A DNA stretch of 64,000 nucleotides from Malacoplasma penetrans HF-2 (GTDB lineage Bacteria > Bacillota_I > Bacilli_A > Mycoplasmatales > Mycoplasmoidaceae): positions 744,001 to 808,000 of the forward strand of contig NC_004432.1 in NCBI RefSeq assembly GCF_000011225.1, given 5' to 3'. This document shows positions 21,413 to 34,068 of this stretch, one piece after another. How positions within the stretch are numbered: position 1 is the stretch's first letter; every line of letters starts with the position of its first letter. The translations under genes were made by a program, and so were the position numbers. The notes beneath the pieces are model-generated. The model did no database searches, had not been told where the DNA came from, and saw nothing but the letters and a program-made list of their open reading frames with translations.

Positions 21413-24070
21413 TTAATTAATTGTGAATGTAGTGTCAATTGCATCATAATAACCAGCAGAATTAAATGTATAAGTTATTAATCTTGAAATTGCTCAAGAA
21501 GACATTGTATAAGTTCCAGATTCTAGATAAGGTAATACATAGTTGTTTGGATTATTTGCTGTAGTTGCATTAACAGCTAAACTTTTATATCCTGGATGTA
21601 GGAAATATGTTCTATCATCTTCAACATCAGTTCTATATATTGTTGAATATAATGAACCTACATTGCCTTCACTTTTTGTATTACTATTACCACCCATTGG
21701 ATAACTAGACAGTCAAGTTTTTATATTTGGAACAGCATAGCTGCTTCCAGTTGATACTGTAACATCAATTTTTCCTGTTGATGCAGTTGTAGTTAAAGGG
21801 TTACCTGCTTTTATTTGATAACTATCCAAATAACTGTCTTCTACATTAATTCCAAGTGATGATAAAAATGTTTTTCCTTTAATAAGATTCACTCCTCCAC
21901 CTGGATGTAATTTATCTCTAGACATAAATCAGTTGTAATTAGTTGCAGTTACTTGAGCACCAGTATAAGTTAATCCATATAATCATGGATAGTTAGTTTT
22001 TATGCTTTCTAAAGCCTCAAAAACTTCTCCATTGTAAATAACATTATTTGGATATTGATTGTTTTCTCCATCAAAGATTTCTTTTAAATAATTATTATAT
22101 TCAGCAGGAACTCCAGTTCTTCCATTAAATCCTGTTGGGTTAATACCATTTATGACAACTATTACATCAGGATTAGAAGCAATTGCAGTTTCAACCAAAG
22201 TTTTCATATTATTTTGAAATTGTTCTTTACCTGAATATACTTGTTGTCCATTGTTAACAATGTTTTGTTTATCACTAATACCTAAACCAATTGACAAAAC
22301 ATCTGGAGCATATTTTGTAATTCTAGAATGAAGCATATAAGGATCTACTGCCCTGTTAGTGAAATCTCCACTTATTGCACCATTAACAAAAATGTCATCT
22401 CATCTACCTCAATCACTTTGAACTGATTTTTGAACAACTTCAGAGAAATTATCAAAACCATAATCAAATGCAACACCATGGTCTACACTATCACCAATTC
22501 AAGCTCAAACCATAGGCTTAGATTTATCATTAAATTTTTCTAAGAATCTTTGTTTAGCAACTGATATAGTAGAAGTTGTATCTTGTGAATTATTACTAGT
22601 TGATGCGCTTGTAGAAGCACTACTTGTTATTACAGTAGAATCACTTGATGAATTTGATTTATAAGAAGGATCATCTTCTGAACCAATATTATAAATACTT
22701 GCATCATCTCCTAAAGTTCCACCAACACGGTTATAAACTAATCCATCAATATCAAATACAGTTAAATCAAAACTATTTGTATAGTTAACTCCAGAATATG
22801 GACTTACAACAGTTGTGTCATATTTTGCAATGTTATCAATTGTAATTGCACCATTTGAAACATACGAATAGTCTTGAATAGTTAAACCAGAATCAGTAAT
22901 TTCTAAGCTATATTTTAAATATTGTCCTTCAATTGCATTTGGAACTTCTACTGTTAAATTTACTAGTGGTTGGTTTTTATATGTAACAGTACTAGTATTT
23001 TCAGTTTGAGTAATTTTACCTAATGATAAATGGTTTTTTCTAGTATCAACTGCAGCATCCATTGTAGTAGCTTCAGTATAAGAATTACTAAAATCACCAT
23101 AAGTATTACTCGAAGGATCTAACTGCCCTTGAGTTCAAGGAACCCCATTATCATATGCCAGCATAAATTGACGACCCAATTTATTGTGAGCAACAAGTGA
23201 TTTAATATTATTATCTTCATCAAATGGTCATTCACCTTGTGATGTAGAATTGTCCATAAACATATCTGTTCAATCAATTACTTTAACTCTGGTTAAACTG
23301 TCTCTATATTCATCATCAATATATAAGTTGTATAAAACTTTATTAACAACATTGTTGAATTTATCAACCTTAGTATTAAATGTTTTATCCTCTTTGTAAT
23401 CTCTTAAAGGAACCTTTCAATGTTTAATAATTGAAACTGTTGAAGTTGATTCTCTTAGTGTTAAAGAGTTTTTAATAAATGTTGTTAAATCATTTTCAAA
23501 TGCAACTAATGATTCATATTCATCAGCTGCTTCAATATATTCTTTACCAACTATTGTTACCACATTTTTAGGATCAACTCTGCTCACTTTATAAGCAAAC
23601 TTATCATTAAGTTCTTTAAGAGTTTGATTTGGTTTTGATACATTGATCACGAATCTAGCCATTGTTGAATATAAAGTAGATGGATCTGAATTTTGTCTAA
23701 TCTTAAAATTTCATCTTAAGTTTTCATCAAATAATCCAATTCAGTTTTTTCTACTTTTAAGAATGTCAAAGTTTGAATAAAAATCACTTCCACCTGCAAA
23801 CATTCATGTGTTTTCAATTGCTTCTTGAAATCTTAAGTTATCTTCAGGGTTTGAAGAAATTCTATCTTCATTTACTCCTCATGTAGCAATTGAAGTTGAA
23901 ACATCACTTCCAGTTTCTGGTAAGGGATATTCAATATCATAATTTGTATTTTTGGACTTATAATTTGCTCAAAAAATTTCTGTGGCTATTATTGGTGCAG
24001 GAATAACAATTCCACCAACTAATAAAATGGTTGAAACAAAAGCAGCTCATTTTACTTTTTTAGAAGCCAT
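21413..24070 (-). CDS. membrane-anchored SGNH-hydrolase-fold protein, catalytic Ser and His present
   Basis: 885 residues, related along its whole length to the protein at 14954-17509. Seen: signal anchor at 6-30, a conserved NVSKPNQTLKEL stretch near 140, a Ser/Thr-rich linker near 500, then the SGNH domain: VWAWIGDSVDHG (Ser near 527), NGAISGDFTNRA, PDVLSIGLGISD and MSRDKLHPGG (Asp/His near 720). Block III reads GISD where GxND is expected, so the oxyanion Asn is Ser. It is followed by the AT3 gene after 9 bp, whose ribosome site overlaps its stop. The strong ribosome site GGGAGG lies within a possible switching hairpin (see 24071-24191). Confidence 0.78.
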
Positions 24071-24191
24071 TTAAATGTCCTCCCTTCTAAAGAGGACATC
24101 TAGCACAAAAATAACTAATAGTTAAATTTTATATTTTTGCAAAATAGACTATAAAAAGAAGATACCTAATTTCTAATTATTGTCCTCTTTA
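24071..24191 (-). promoter_or_regulatory. leader with alternative pairings around the SGNH gene ribosome site
   Basis: Minus strand, 5' to 3': arm A TAAAGAGGACA (24191-24181), arm B TGTCCTCTTTA (24098-24088), arm C GAGGACATTT (24082-24073). A and B match over 11 bp. B, shifted to AGATGTCCTC (24101-24092), also pairs with C over 10 bp including one G-U, and C contains the GAGG of the ribosome site 8 bases before the ATG. B cannot pair with both, so A:B would expose and B:C would hide the site. The rest of the 313-bp gap (24192-24383) is A+T-rich without a gene. The trigger is unknown. Confidence 0.5.
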
Positions 24192-24383
24192 ATTTAATTA
24201 TTAATTAAACCAGCCTTTCTATCTAAATTAAAATAGCTCACACCTTCAAATATCTAACATTTATTAACAATAACAAGTTATAAAATATTATTAATTTTGA
24301 CGATTCAAAAAATCAAAATGTGGTATATTAAAAATACTTAAAACAACCTAATGCTTCAAGTATTTTCTTGATAATATAATTTA

Positions 24384-24605
24384 TTAATATGGTCTTTCAT
24401 CTCCACCACCAGAAAAATTGCCCCCTGGTTTATTATTGTTGTTTCCAGAACCACCACTAAAGTCTGGAAGTTGTGGGTTTGTTTCTTCTTTATTATTTGC
24501 AAAATAAGTTGCGGGGTCTGGTTTACAAGAAGTTAAAACAATTGGACCACCAATGGCAAAAATTCCTAAAGGTATAATAAATAATAATTTTCTTTTTTTA
24601 GACAT
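24384..24605 (-). CDS. small surface lipoprotein B with PGGNFSGGGDERPY tail
   Basis: 73 residues: KKRKLLFIIPLGIFAIGG signal, lipobox VLTSC (Cys near 27), a Pro/Asn/Gly linker and the C-terminal PGGNFSGGGDERPY, identical in its last 14 residues to the lipoprotein at 17573-17800. AGGAG precedes the start. It lies 9 bp after the gene at 24615-26519 and is probably co-transcribed with it. The pairing of one such lipoprotein with each of the two long SGNH proteins suggests a duplicated gene set. No known family. Confidence 0.8.
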   Translation of the reverse strand: MSKKRKLLFIIPLGIFAIGGPIVLTSCKPDPATYFANNKEETNPQLPDFSGGSGNNNNKPGGNFSGGGDERPY

Positions 24606-24614
24606 AGTAGACTC

Positions 24615-26519
24615 CTAATTAGAAGTTATCTCTTCAATTTTATTTATATTACTTTTTTTATTTTTTTGTTTTCTTTTCCTTACCAAAACTATAGATGTAG
24701 TTATTGCAATTAAAATTATGATTACACTTGGAACTAATACTCCTAAAATTATTTTGATGGTGTTATCTTCTTTTATTGGGTATTTATATGAAACTCCTAG
24801 ATTATTAGCAAAGTCTTTAATGCTTATAATATCTTGTTTATAGTTTGGAAAAACATTTAATTGATAAAAAGGTTCATGAGACTCTTCAATTCTTTTTAAA
24901 TTATTTGACAGTGTTTGAAGTGGTAAATAATCATAAGATTGAGTTGGTCTTACCACATTAAAAGTAGCAGGAACCGGAAAATTAGAAGCATTTACAGTTT
25001 CATAGGCTAAACTTTGATTTCACTTGTGAGTATTAGTTAAATAAAAATAAGTTGTTTCTATAACAGTACTTGAATACTGCAAACCTACCAAACTTGTTCT
25101 TAAATAAAAACTGCTTACTAAATCTTTATCAAAGAATGGAATATAATTTTGATTCGTTTGTTGTTGATAGTTATCTCAAGATAAAAACACTTCTCAAGGA
25201 AATGATTTAAATGTAATTGGATTAAAGTTATTCGGAAATATATAATCAATTAATGCTTCTTGATCTGATACTGAATATCTTGGGTGATGTTTTATGATTC
25301 AGTTGTACTCACTTGGTTTATATTTTTTTAGCATTGCAGTAGTTAGAGCCTGTAGTTCTTCTTGTCTTTGACTATACATTTCAGATGGATCTGTAATTAA
25401 AGAATCTCCTATTCAAATAATATTTTTCTTACTAGAACTATAACTGATTGCATTTCTTTCAAAAAAATCTGTAATTGAGTGAATTGAAGAAAAATTAAAG
25501 AATGATTGATATCTATTAATAAAACTATTAAATTTTGTTGCATCACTTCCAAAAAAAGTTTTTCCCATATTGTAATAATCATAATCAATTGGATAAACAT
25601 CATAAAAGACAGAATTGTTACCTAGCAGATAATATGGTGAATTTGAATATGATTCAACATTAAACATAGTTATAAAATCACTTGCTAATAAAAAATCATA
25701 AATCTTAGTGTTTTGAAATTTAGAATAGAGTGAATTATTAGTATCTGTTTGATATTGTTTTATTAAATTACTAGCTTCAGTTGAAGTTAGTTGTTTATAA
25801 TTTGATTCATTAGTTCTATCTTGGAAGTATTGTGCAAAAAAGATAGTTTGATAATTACCATCTGAAATTATGTTGATTTTATTAACATATTTTAAAAAAT
25901 TATAAAAGCTAACACTATTATCACCTTTTCATAAATCTTCAATATTAATATCTGAAACTCATAAATCGAATTTAACACTACTTGAAATTTTAGTAGTGTA
26001 ATAAGATACTAATTCATCTAACATTTGATCATCAATTCAATTAGAGTACTTTAAATCAGGTCCATTATTAAAATTAGTATTTGTAATTAATTTAACTTTG
26101 CTACTTGCAGGGGATAAATTATAAAAATCAAAATTCCATTTTTTATTATTAACATCTGTTTGATTTGCAAGTCATACAATTCTAGGTTCAGTATTTGAAT
26201 CACTTGTTGTGGCATTTTTGAAATTATCTTCTTCAATTCAGTAGTTAGTAAAAATTAAAGATTGTTGGTAAACCAAAGTTACATCTCTAGTAAAAACCAA
26301 TTGAATATTAGTGTTGTTAACAGGTTTTTTAATTTCTTCTATTCATTTTTCTGTAGAGTTTGTAGCTTTAGTATTTTTTAAAGAATTTGAATTTAAAGTG
26401 CTTTTATCATAATTAAAATTTTCATTTTTAACTGCTGTTAAAAATAATTGAGGAGTTAAAGTAATGATGGCTAAAGAGAAAGAACTTAGGCCAATTCATT
26501 TTAAGGATGATATTTTCAT
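24615..26519 (-). CDS. membrane-anchored surface protein with polysialyltransferase-like GT-B core
   Basis: 634 residues, UGA as Trp. An N-terminal signal (residues ~5-28) and a C-terminal span (~598-620) followed by RKRKQKNKK predict an anchored protein with most of its mass outside the cell. The core reads NIIWIGDSLITD (~365-376), then IIKHHPRYS about 40 residues later, FPWEVFLSW and SLVGLQYSSTVIETT. The order G-x-L, KxHPR, P-x-E, Ser-Ser resembles the GT-B domain of polysialyltransferase/GT52-type enzymes. A GDSL string is also present but lacks the other SGNH blocks in order. A paralogue at 58979-63235 is disrupted. It is the first gene of the minus-strand cluster; AAGGAG lies 10 bases before the ATG. 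Family assignment is by motif only. Confidence 0.6.
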
Positions 26520-26589
26520 GTCACTATTCTCCTTACTTAAATTCTATTAAAAACAACTAATCTTATTAATTTTTAATTTCTGGACAATA

Positions 26590-26622
26590 AAAAATCTTGA
26601 GTTTTATTTACTCAAGATTTTT
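26590..26622 (-). terminator. terminator after large lipoprotein 1
   Basis: 13-bp perfect inverted repeat AAAAATCTTGAGT / ACTCAAGATTTTT with a 7-base loop, T-rich on the minus strand afterwards. It separates the large lipoprotein gene from the downstream surface cluster, which must have its own promoter in 26520-26589. Confidence 0.8.
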
Positions 26623-26656
26623 ATTAAATAATTGCTAAAGATTAAAGTTAAACTAA

Positions 26657-29518
26657 CTAAACTCCACTTACACTGAATACAAAATCAGAATAATTCTTAG
26701 AAAAATTATTTACCAATCTCTTATTAGTTACATCATAGAAATTAACTGGTAAAAACAGATTAGATTTAAATAAGCCAGCACTTAAAGAAATTGTTGGATG
26801 AACATCAACACTAACTAAAGAAACTGTAACTTGAAATTCTAACTTGGTTGAAAAATTAAATAGTGTATTAAATGAATAATCCAAACCATATTCTAGATTT
26901 TTAAAGTTAGAATTTAAATCAGAGAAAGTAAACATTTTATCTTTCATAGTTTTTAAGTTTGTTAGGTTTGTAACTGGCATAATACCGTTTACAACTTCAG
27001 AATCTTTATTAGCTCACATTAATGTATTTGAATCTTTTACTTGCTCATCAGTAAATCTACTGTTTTCTTCCTTAAAATTTTCAGCTTTAGATAAGTCAAA
27101 CATAGTTTTAATTTCATTTACATTAACATTATTTACATTATTAACAAAAGATAAATTAGTGTAATAATAGTTAGGATTGTAACTTGAATAATCTGCAATT
27201 TTTGTAGAATAATCAGATATATAAAATCTAGAATTTATATCATAACTTCTCATTAATACATTTTGGAAAATTGATTTTCAAAAATCATAGTATCAAAATT
27301 TAAATTTAGCTGTTGCTATTAAAAGTATTCTCTTACTTGCCTCAAAAACACCTTTAACATAATTACTATTAGAAGCTATGGTTTTTCATAAGTTTGGATC
27401 ATCATAGAAAATATTTAAACCATATCCAACACTAAAACCTAAATAATAATCAGATCCTTTCTTTTCGGGACTAAATCATATTTCTTCATTATCACCACTG
27501 TATGTAAAAATTAATGCATTAGTATCTTTTCCATTCCCGCCAAACACAAAGTTATCAGGTAAAAAATTAAAAAGATATTTTTTTAAATCTGGATAAATAT
27601 TACTTTCAGCTAGTGATGCATTAGTTCCAGAAAGATTTGCTATTTTATTAATAAGAGTATTAAATGATTCTTGTGAAATAATATTTTTTAATGGAACCAT
27701 ATCTAAGGTTACAGCAGTTGAAATAGAGGCTTTAACTTCATATTTAAAAGTAGTTGTTATTAAATTGTTTTGCTTATTAACAACAGGATTATTAACTCAA
27801 GTTTTTGCAAAACTTAAATTTTTATATCTTTGATCAAATGATGTTTTATCAGTTGATTCTGTTTTATATTCAAACAAACCTTTAAAGAAGTTAGCAAAAG
27901 ATTGAATTATCTTTTGAAAGTTTGTTTTATCAAAACTTTTGTTATTAACAAACAAAATATCAATGTATTCACCAACATTAGCTGGTAACAAATTTTTAAT
28001 AGCATTAATTACTTTTTGTTTTGCTTCATCACTACCAAACATTGAATCATAAATTGATCCATATTCATTAGCTGATGAATCTTTTGTAAAGATTATTGTT
28101 AATAAATCAATTAATGAAGTTAAAGTTGGATTATTTTTAGTTGCTTCTTTAATTTTTGCTAAAATTGTATCTAAATTAGTTCATAAAATATCTAATAAAC
28201 TTTTTGCTTGTGAAGTAACTCCTAAAATATCTCCTGTAATCAAATTTCTAATAGGATCATCTTTACCCACAAATTGACCAACATATTCCATAATTAATTT
28301 GTAACTTGAATTGTCAGCTGTCATATTGGTTTCTAAGTTTTCTAATAGTGGTTGAACAATATCATATGCACTTCCTAAATAAGATTTAAGAATAGATAAA
28401 ATTTTGTTTTTATTATTAACAATTACTTGAATTAATGTGTTTGAATTTGATGAACCATTAGCTGTTATTGCTTCTTTTAAAATTGCATCAATACCATCAG
28501 GAATAATGCCTATCTTTGTAATGATATCAATTAAATATAAAGCAGACTTTTCTATTAGTTTATTAACAGGTTGATCAATTGCAATTTCATTAATTAAATT
28601 ATTTGCTAGATCCATATAGTCAAAATATAAAGAAGTTTCTCTATTAATTTTTTCTTCTAAATACTTTTTAATACTTTCACTATTAATGCTTTGTCCAAAA
28701 TCTTTTTGATATTTTTCTTTTAAATCAAAATATGTTTGTTTTTCTGATAGGTCATTAAATGAAAAATAAAATGCTTTAGAAAAAGAATTTTCTGTTGGTT
28801 TAAAATTTAAGATTTCAAAATCTTTATTGTTAAAAGAAACAAAAACTTTATCTAACACTCATCCAAGATAAAACTTTTGTCCATGCTTTTGAATAGTTGG
28901 TTTAAGAATTTGTTCATCAGCTTTAATAGTTAAAGTAAGACTAGTATCTTTTGGTAAAGAAAACTTTTCATCCCCTATTACAAAATCAGATAATTCTTTA
29001 GAACTTACTTTAGCTTCTAATTCGAAACTAATCTTAGTTTTGTTAAAAACAAGTTTATTATTTGAATCTAATTCTGTAAAACTTACTTTCTTAAGATTAG
29101 AGTTAGTGATAGAAACAGTTTTATTATTCACATAATATAAATGGTTTAAATAACCTAAAATATCCTCAGGGATTTTTGCTTTATCACCTAAATATTTTGA
29201 GAAATCACCATTAATTCCAAAATCATTATAGTTTTGAGTTAACCCATATTCATTGGGTTTTTCTTCAACTAAAACCATATTACTTTCAATCTTTTTAGAT
29301 TCAACAATACTTGCATCAAGTGTTCCAAAGCTATTCGAACCATTATTGTTATTATCACTATTTGTAGAATCATTAAAATCTTTAGGAGGAGTTTGACTTG
29401 CATCATAACTAAAATCATTATTGTTATAACTACATGAACTTAGTGGGATTGCAATAGTAGCTCCAGCTAGAAAAACAGAAAATAGTTTAATTAAAGATCT
29501 TTTATTTTTCAATTTCAC
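26657..29518 (-). CDS. large surface lipoprotein, paralogue 1
   Basis: 953 residues, not recognised beyond being a mollicute surface lipoprotein. Seen: KNKRSLIKLFSVFLAG signal with lipobox LSSC (Cys near 29), an Asn/Ser/Asp-rich linker (30-70), then a long mixed region with repeated conserved islands shared with its neighbour: DQPVNKLIEKSALYLIDI, LSILKSYLGSAYDIV, DPIRNLITGDILGVT, SFDQRYKNLSF, and RSYDINSRFYISDYSTKIAD. About nine UGA Trp codons. The tandem copy downstream in coordinates is alike over its whole length, so one arose by duplication. A third, decayed copy lies at 46078-48150. No enzymatic motif was seen; adhesion or antigenic roles are guesses. Confidence 0.8.
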
Positions 29519-29596
29519 TATGAAATCTCCTAAAAATAATTATTGGTAAATTAAAGTATAACTTAGGAATTTCATAAAACAAATATCACAATATAA

Positions 29597-29628
29597 AATC
29601 ACTCAAACATTGCTTAGTTTGAGTGATT
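29597..29628 (-). terminator. hairpin after large lipoprotein 2
   Basis: 12-bp inverted repeat AATCACTCAAAC / GTTTGAGTGATT, 8-base loop, followed on the minus strand by a short T run. It lies between the two tandem lipoprotein genes, so each may be transcribed separately. Confidence 0.65.
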
Positions 29629-29666
29629 ATCTATGTGTGTTCTAGATATCTTAGATATAAGATAAT

Positions 29667-32519
29667 TTATAATTGAGCATTAAATGAAATGTCAGAATAA
29701 GTTTTTTCAAAATTAGTAATTAATTTTTTATTAGTCTCATCATAAAAATTAACTGGAAAATATAAATTAGATTTAAACATTGAAATATTAAAAGAAATTA
29801 TAGGATGAACATCAACATTTCCAACACTTGCTTTAACCTGAAATTCTATTTTTGCTAAGAAATTAAATAAAGTATTAAAAGAATAATCAAGATTATATTT
29901 AGTTAAAATAAAACTAGAGTTGTTTGTAGTTAGTGAAAACATTTTTTCTTTGATAGTTTTTAAATTACTTTCACTTGTTAATGGAGTTATACCTTTTACT
30001 TCTTCAGTTGCTTTATTACCTCAATTTAAAGTATTAGGGTTTTGAACTTTATCATTTTTAATTGTGCTAACTTGGTCTTTAAAATTTCCAGTCTTTGATA
30101 AATCAAACAATGTTTTGATTTCACTAACATTTACTTGATTAGCATTATTAACAAAAGATAAATTAGTGTAATAATAGTTCTCATTATAGTTTGAGTAATC
30201 TGCAATTTTTGTAGAATAATCAGAGATATAAAATCTTGAATTTATATCATAACTTCTCATTAATACATTTTGTAAAATACTTTTCCAGAAGTTGTAATAT
30301 CAAAATTTGAAATTAACTTTTACAATAAGTGCAACAGTTTTTGTTGTCTCAAAAACTTCTTTATTAAAATTATTAGAACTTGCAATATTTTTTCATAATT
30401 GAGGATCATCATAAAAAATATTTAAATTGTATCCAATGCTTAATCCTAAGTAAAAATCAATTCCTTTTTTATCAAGGTTAAATCAAATCTGCTCATCTTT
30501 ACCACTATATGTGAAAATTAATGCATTTGTATTTTCTCCATTAGTTCCAAATTTAAAAACATCAGGAACATAATTTAAAAGGTGTTTCCTCAATTCAGGA
30601 TAAATCTGACTTTCAGCAACAGTTGCAACTACACCTGTAAGATTAGCTAATTTCTTTACAATTTTATTAAAAGCATCTTGTGTGATAATTTCTTTAATTG
30701 GTTTAATATCTAAATCAACTGCATTAATAATTGAAGCTTTAATTTCATAATTAAAAGTTGTTGTAATAACATCTTTTTTAGTAACAGTTGGTGAAGTTAC
30801 TCAAGTTTTAGTAAAACTTAAATTTTTATATCTTTGGTCAAATGATGTTGTATCATCAGCATCTGATTTATGCTCATATAATCCTTTGAAAAAATTAGCA
30901 AAAGATTTAGTTATTTTTAACATGAGTTCTTTATTAACTGCACTATTATCAATAATTAAAATATTTAAGTATTCACTAATATTTGCAGGTAATAAACTTA
31001 CTATTGAATTGATAAATTTTTGTTTTGTTTCTTTACTTTTAAATAATGAATCATAAATAGAAACAAATTGATTAGATGTTGAATCTTTTGTAAAAATAAT
31101 TGTTAGCAAGTTAATTAATGATGTTAATGTTTTATCATTTTGAGTAGCTTCTTTAATTTTATTTAAAATGGTTTCTATATTACTTCAAACAATATCAAAT
31201 AAACTTTTTGCACTAGAAGTAACTCCTAAAATATCACCTGTAATTAATTTTCTGATTGGGTCATCTTTACCAACAAATTGATTAACATATTCTAAAAGTA
31301 ATTTATAACTTGGATTGTCTTCTTTCATATTAATTTGTAAATTAATTAATAAAGGTTCTACAATGTCATAAGCACTGCCTAAATATGATTTAAGAATAGA
31401 TAAAATCTTTTCTTTATTATTAACAATTACTTCCAATAAAGTTAATGATTTGTTTGAACCATCTATCTTTATTGCCTCTTTTAAAATAGCATCAATTCCT
31501 TGAGGTATAATTCCTATTTTTGTCACTATATCAATTAAATACACAGATGCTTTTTGTACAAGATAATTCACTGGTTGATCAGTTGCAATTTCATTAATTA
31601 AATTATTTGCAATGTCCATATAATCAAAATACAAAGCAGTTTCTGAATTTATTTTTTCTTCTAAGTCTTTTTTAACACTTTCATTTGAAATTTGATTCTC
31701 AAAATCTTTTTGATATTTTTCTTTTAAATCAAAATATGATTGCTTATCTGATAAGTTATTAAAAGAAAAATAAAATGCTTTTGAAAATGAATTTGCAGTA
31801 GGTTTAAAATTTAAGATTTCAAAATCTTGATTGTTAAAAGAAACACTAACTTTATCTAAAAATCATCCTAAATAAAATTTTTCACCTTGCTTTTCTATAG
31901 TTGGTTTTAGGGTTTGATCTACTGATTTAATAATTAGAGTAGAACTATGATCTTTTGCTAAATTAAACTTTTTATCCCCTATTACAAATTCAGATAACTC
32001 ATTAGTAGAAACTGTAACAACAAGTTCAAAACTGATTTTACTTTTGTTTAAAATAAGTTTATTGCTAGCATCAACTTCTAAAAATTTAAGATCTTTAATG
32101 TTTGAATTAGTAAAAGAAATTTGCTTATTATTTTTATAATATAAGAAATTTAAGTACCCCAAGATATCTTCATAGATAATAGATTTATCTCCTAAGTATT
32201 TATTAAAACTACCATTGTTAGCAAAATCCAAATAATTTTGAGTTAGCCCAAAATCATTTGGATTTTCTTGTTGTAATGATAAATTATTTTGAACCTTTTT
32301 TGACTCAACAATACTAGCATCTAATATTCCAGAATTATTTGATGATCCATTATTATTGTTATTATTTTCATTATTAAAATCTTTTGATGGTGTTTGATTA
32401 GCATCATAATTAAAAGCATTATTACTATAACCACATGAGCTTAAAGGGATAGCAATTGTTATTCCAACTAGAGACAATGATAGCATTTTAATAATATTTT
32501 TCTTATTTTTAAAATTCAT
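29667..32519 (-). CDS. large surface lipoprotein, paralogue 2
   Basis: 950 residues, full-length paralogue of the preceding lipoprotein. Seen: signal ending in lipobox LSSC, an Asn-rich linker (about 12 Asn near residues 45-60), and the same islands: DQPVNYLVQKASVYLIDI, LSILKSYLGSAYDIV, DPIRKLITGDILGVT, SFDQRYKNLSF and RSYDINSRFYISDYSTKIAD. The central and RSYDINSRF blocks are nearly identical between copies, while the N-terminal third and the last ~100 residues diverge. No frameshift. It is divergent from the arcA operon, sharing the 32520-32815 intergenic region. Confidence 0.8.
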
Positions 32520-32815
32520 ATGAATTACCTGTTATTTAGTAAGATACCTTGTTACCCAAAGTATAACTTTACTAAATTAACAAACTTAATACATTTGATT
32601 TAACTTTTTATAATTAGTGCAAGATAAGATGCAAAATATTTCACAATTTAAGCATTGCAATTAATAAAAAATAAAAATAAATTAAAAACTTGGTTATTAC
32701 AATTGCACTAAATATTTTAAATAAGATTTATTTCAAACCCCAAAATAGGAGTATATTAAAATTGTATAGGTTGCCAAGCCTATGCACTCAAATTTCTATT
32801 TTTATAGGAGGCAAA
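32520..32815 (+). promoter_or_regulatory. intergenic region and arcA leader with hairpin
   Basis: A 296-bp A+T-rich gap between divergent genes, with no gene seen. Near arcA, GTATAGGTT (32764-32772) pairs with AGCCTATGC (32777-32785) around a GCCA loop (9 bp with G-U pairs), the only G+C-rich stem in the gap. The strong ribosome site AGGAGG follows at 32806-32811. I could not assign a confident -35/-10. The hairpin could be a regulatory or stabilising leader element. Confidence 0.4.
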
Positions 32816-34048
<1,233 letters not shown>

Positions 34049-34068
34049 ATATATAGGAGAAAAATAAA

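Noticed and set aside
25409-25603. Minus-strand frame of 64 codons
   Set aside because: It overlaps the GT-B-like gene in another frame; that gene has continuous homology to the paralogue at 58979-63235.
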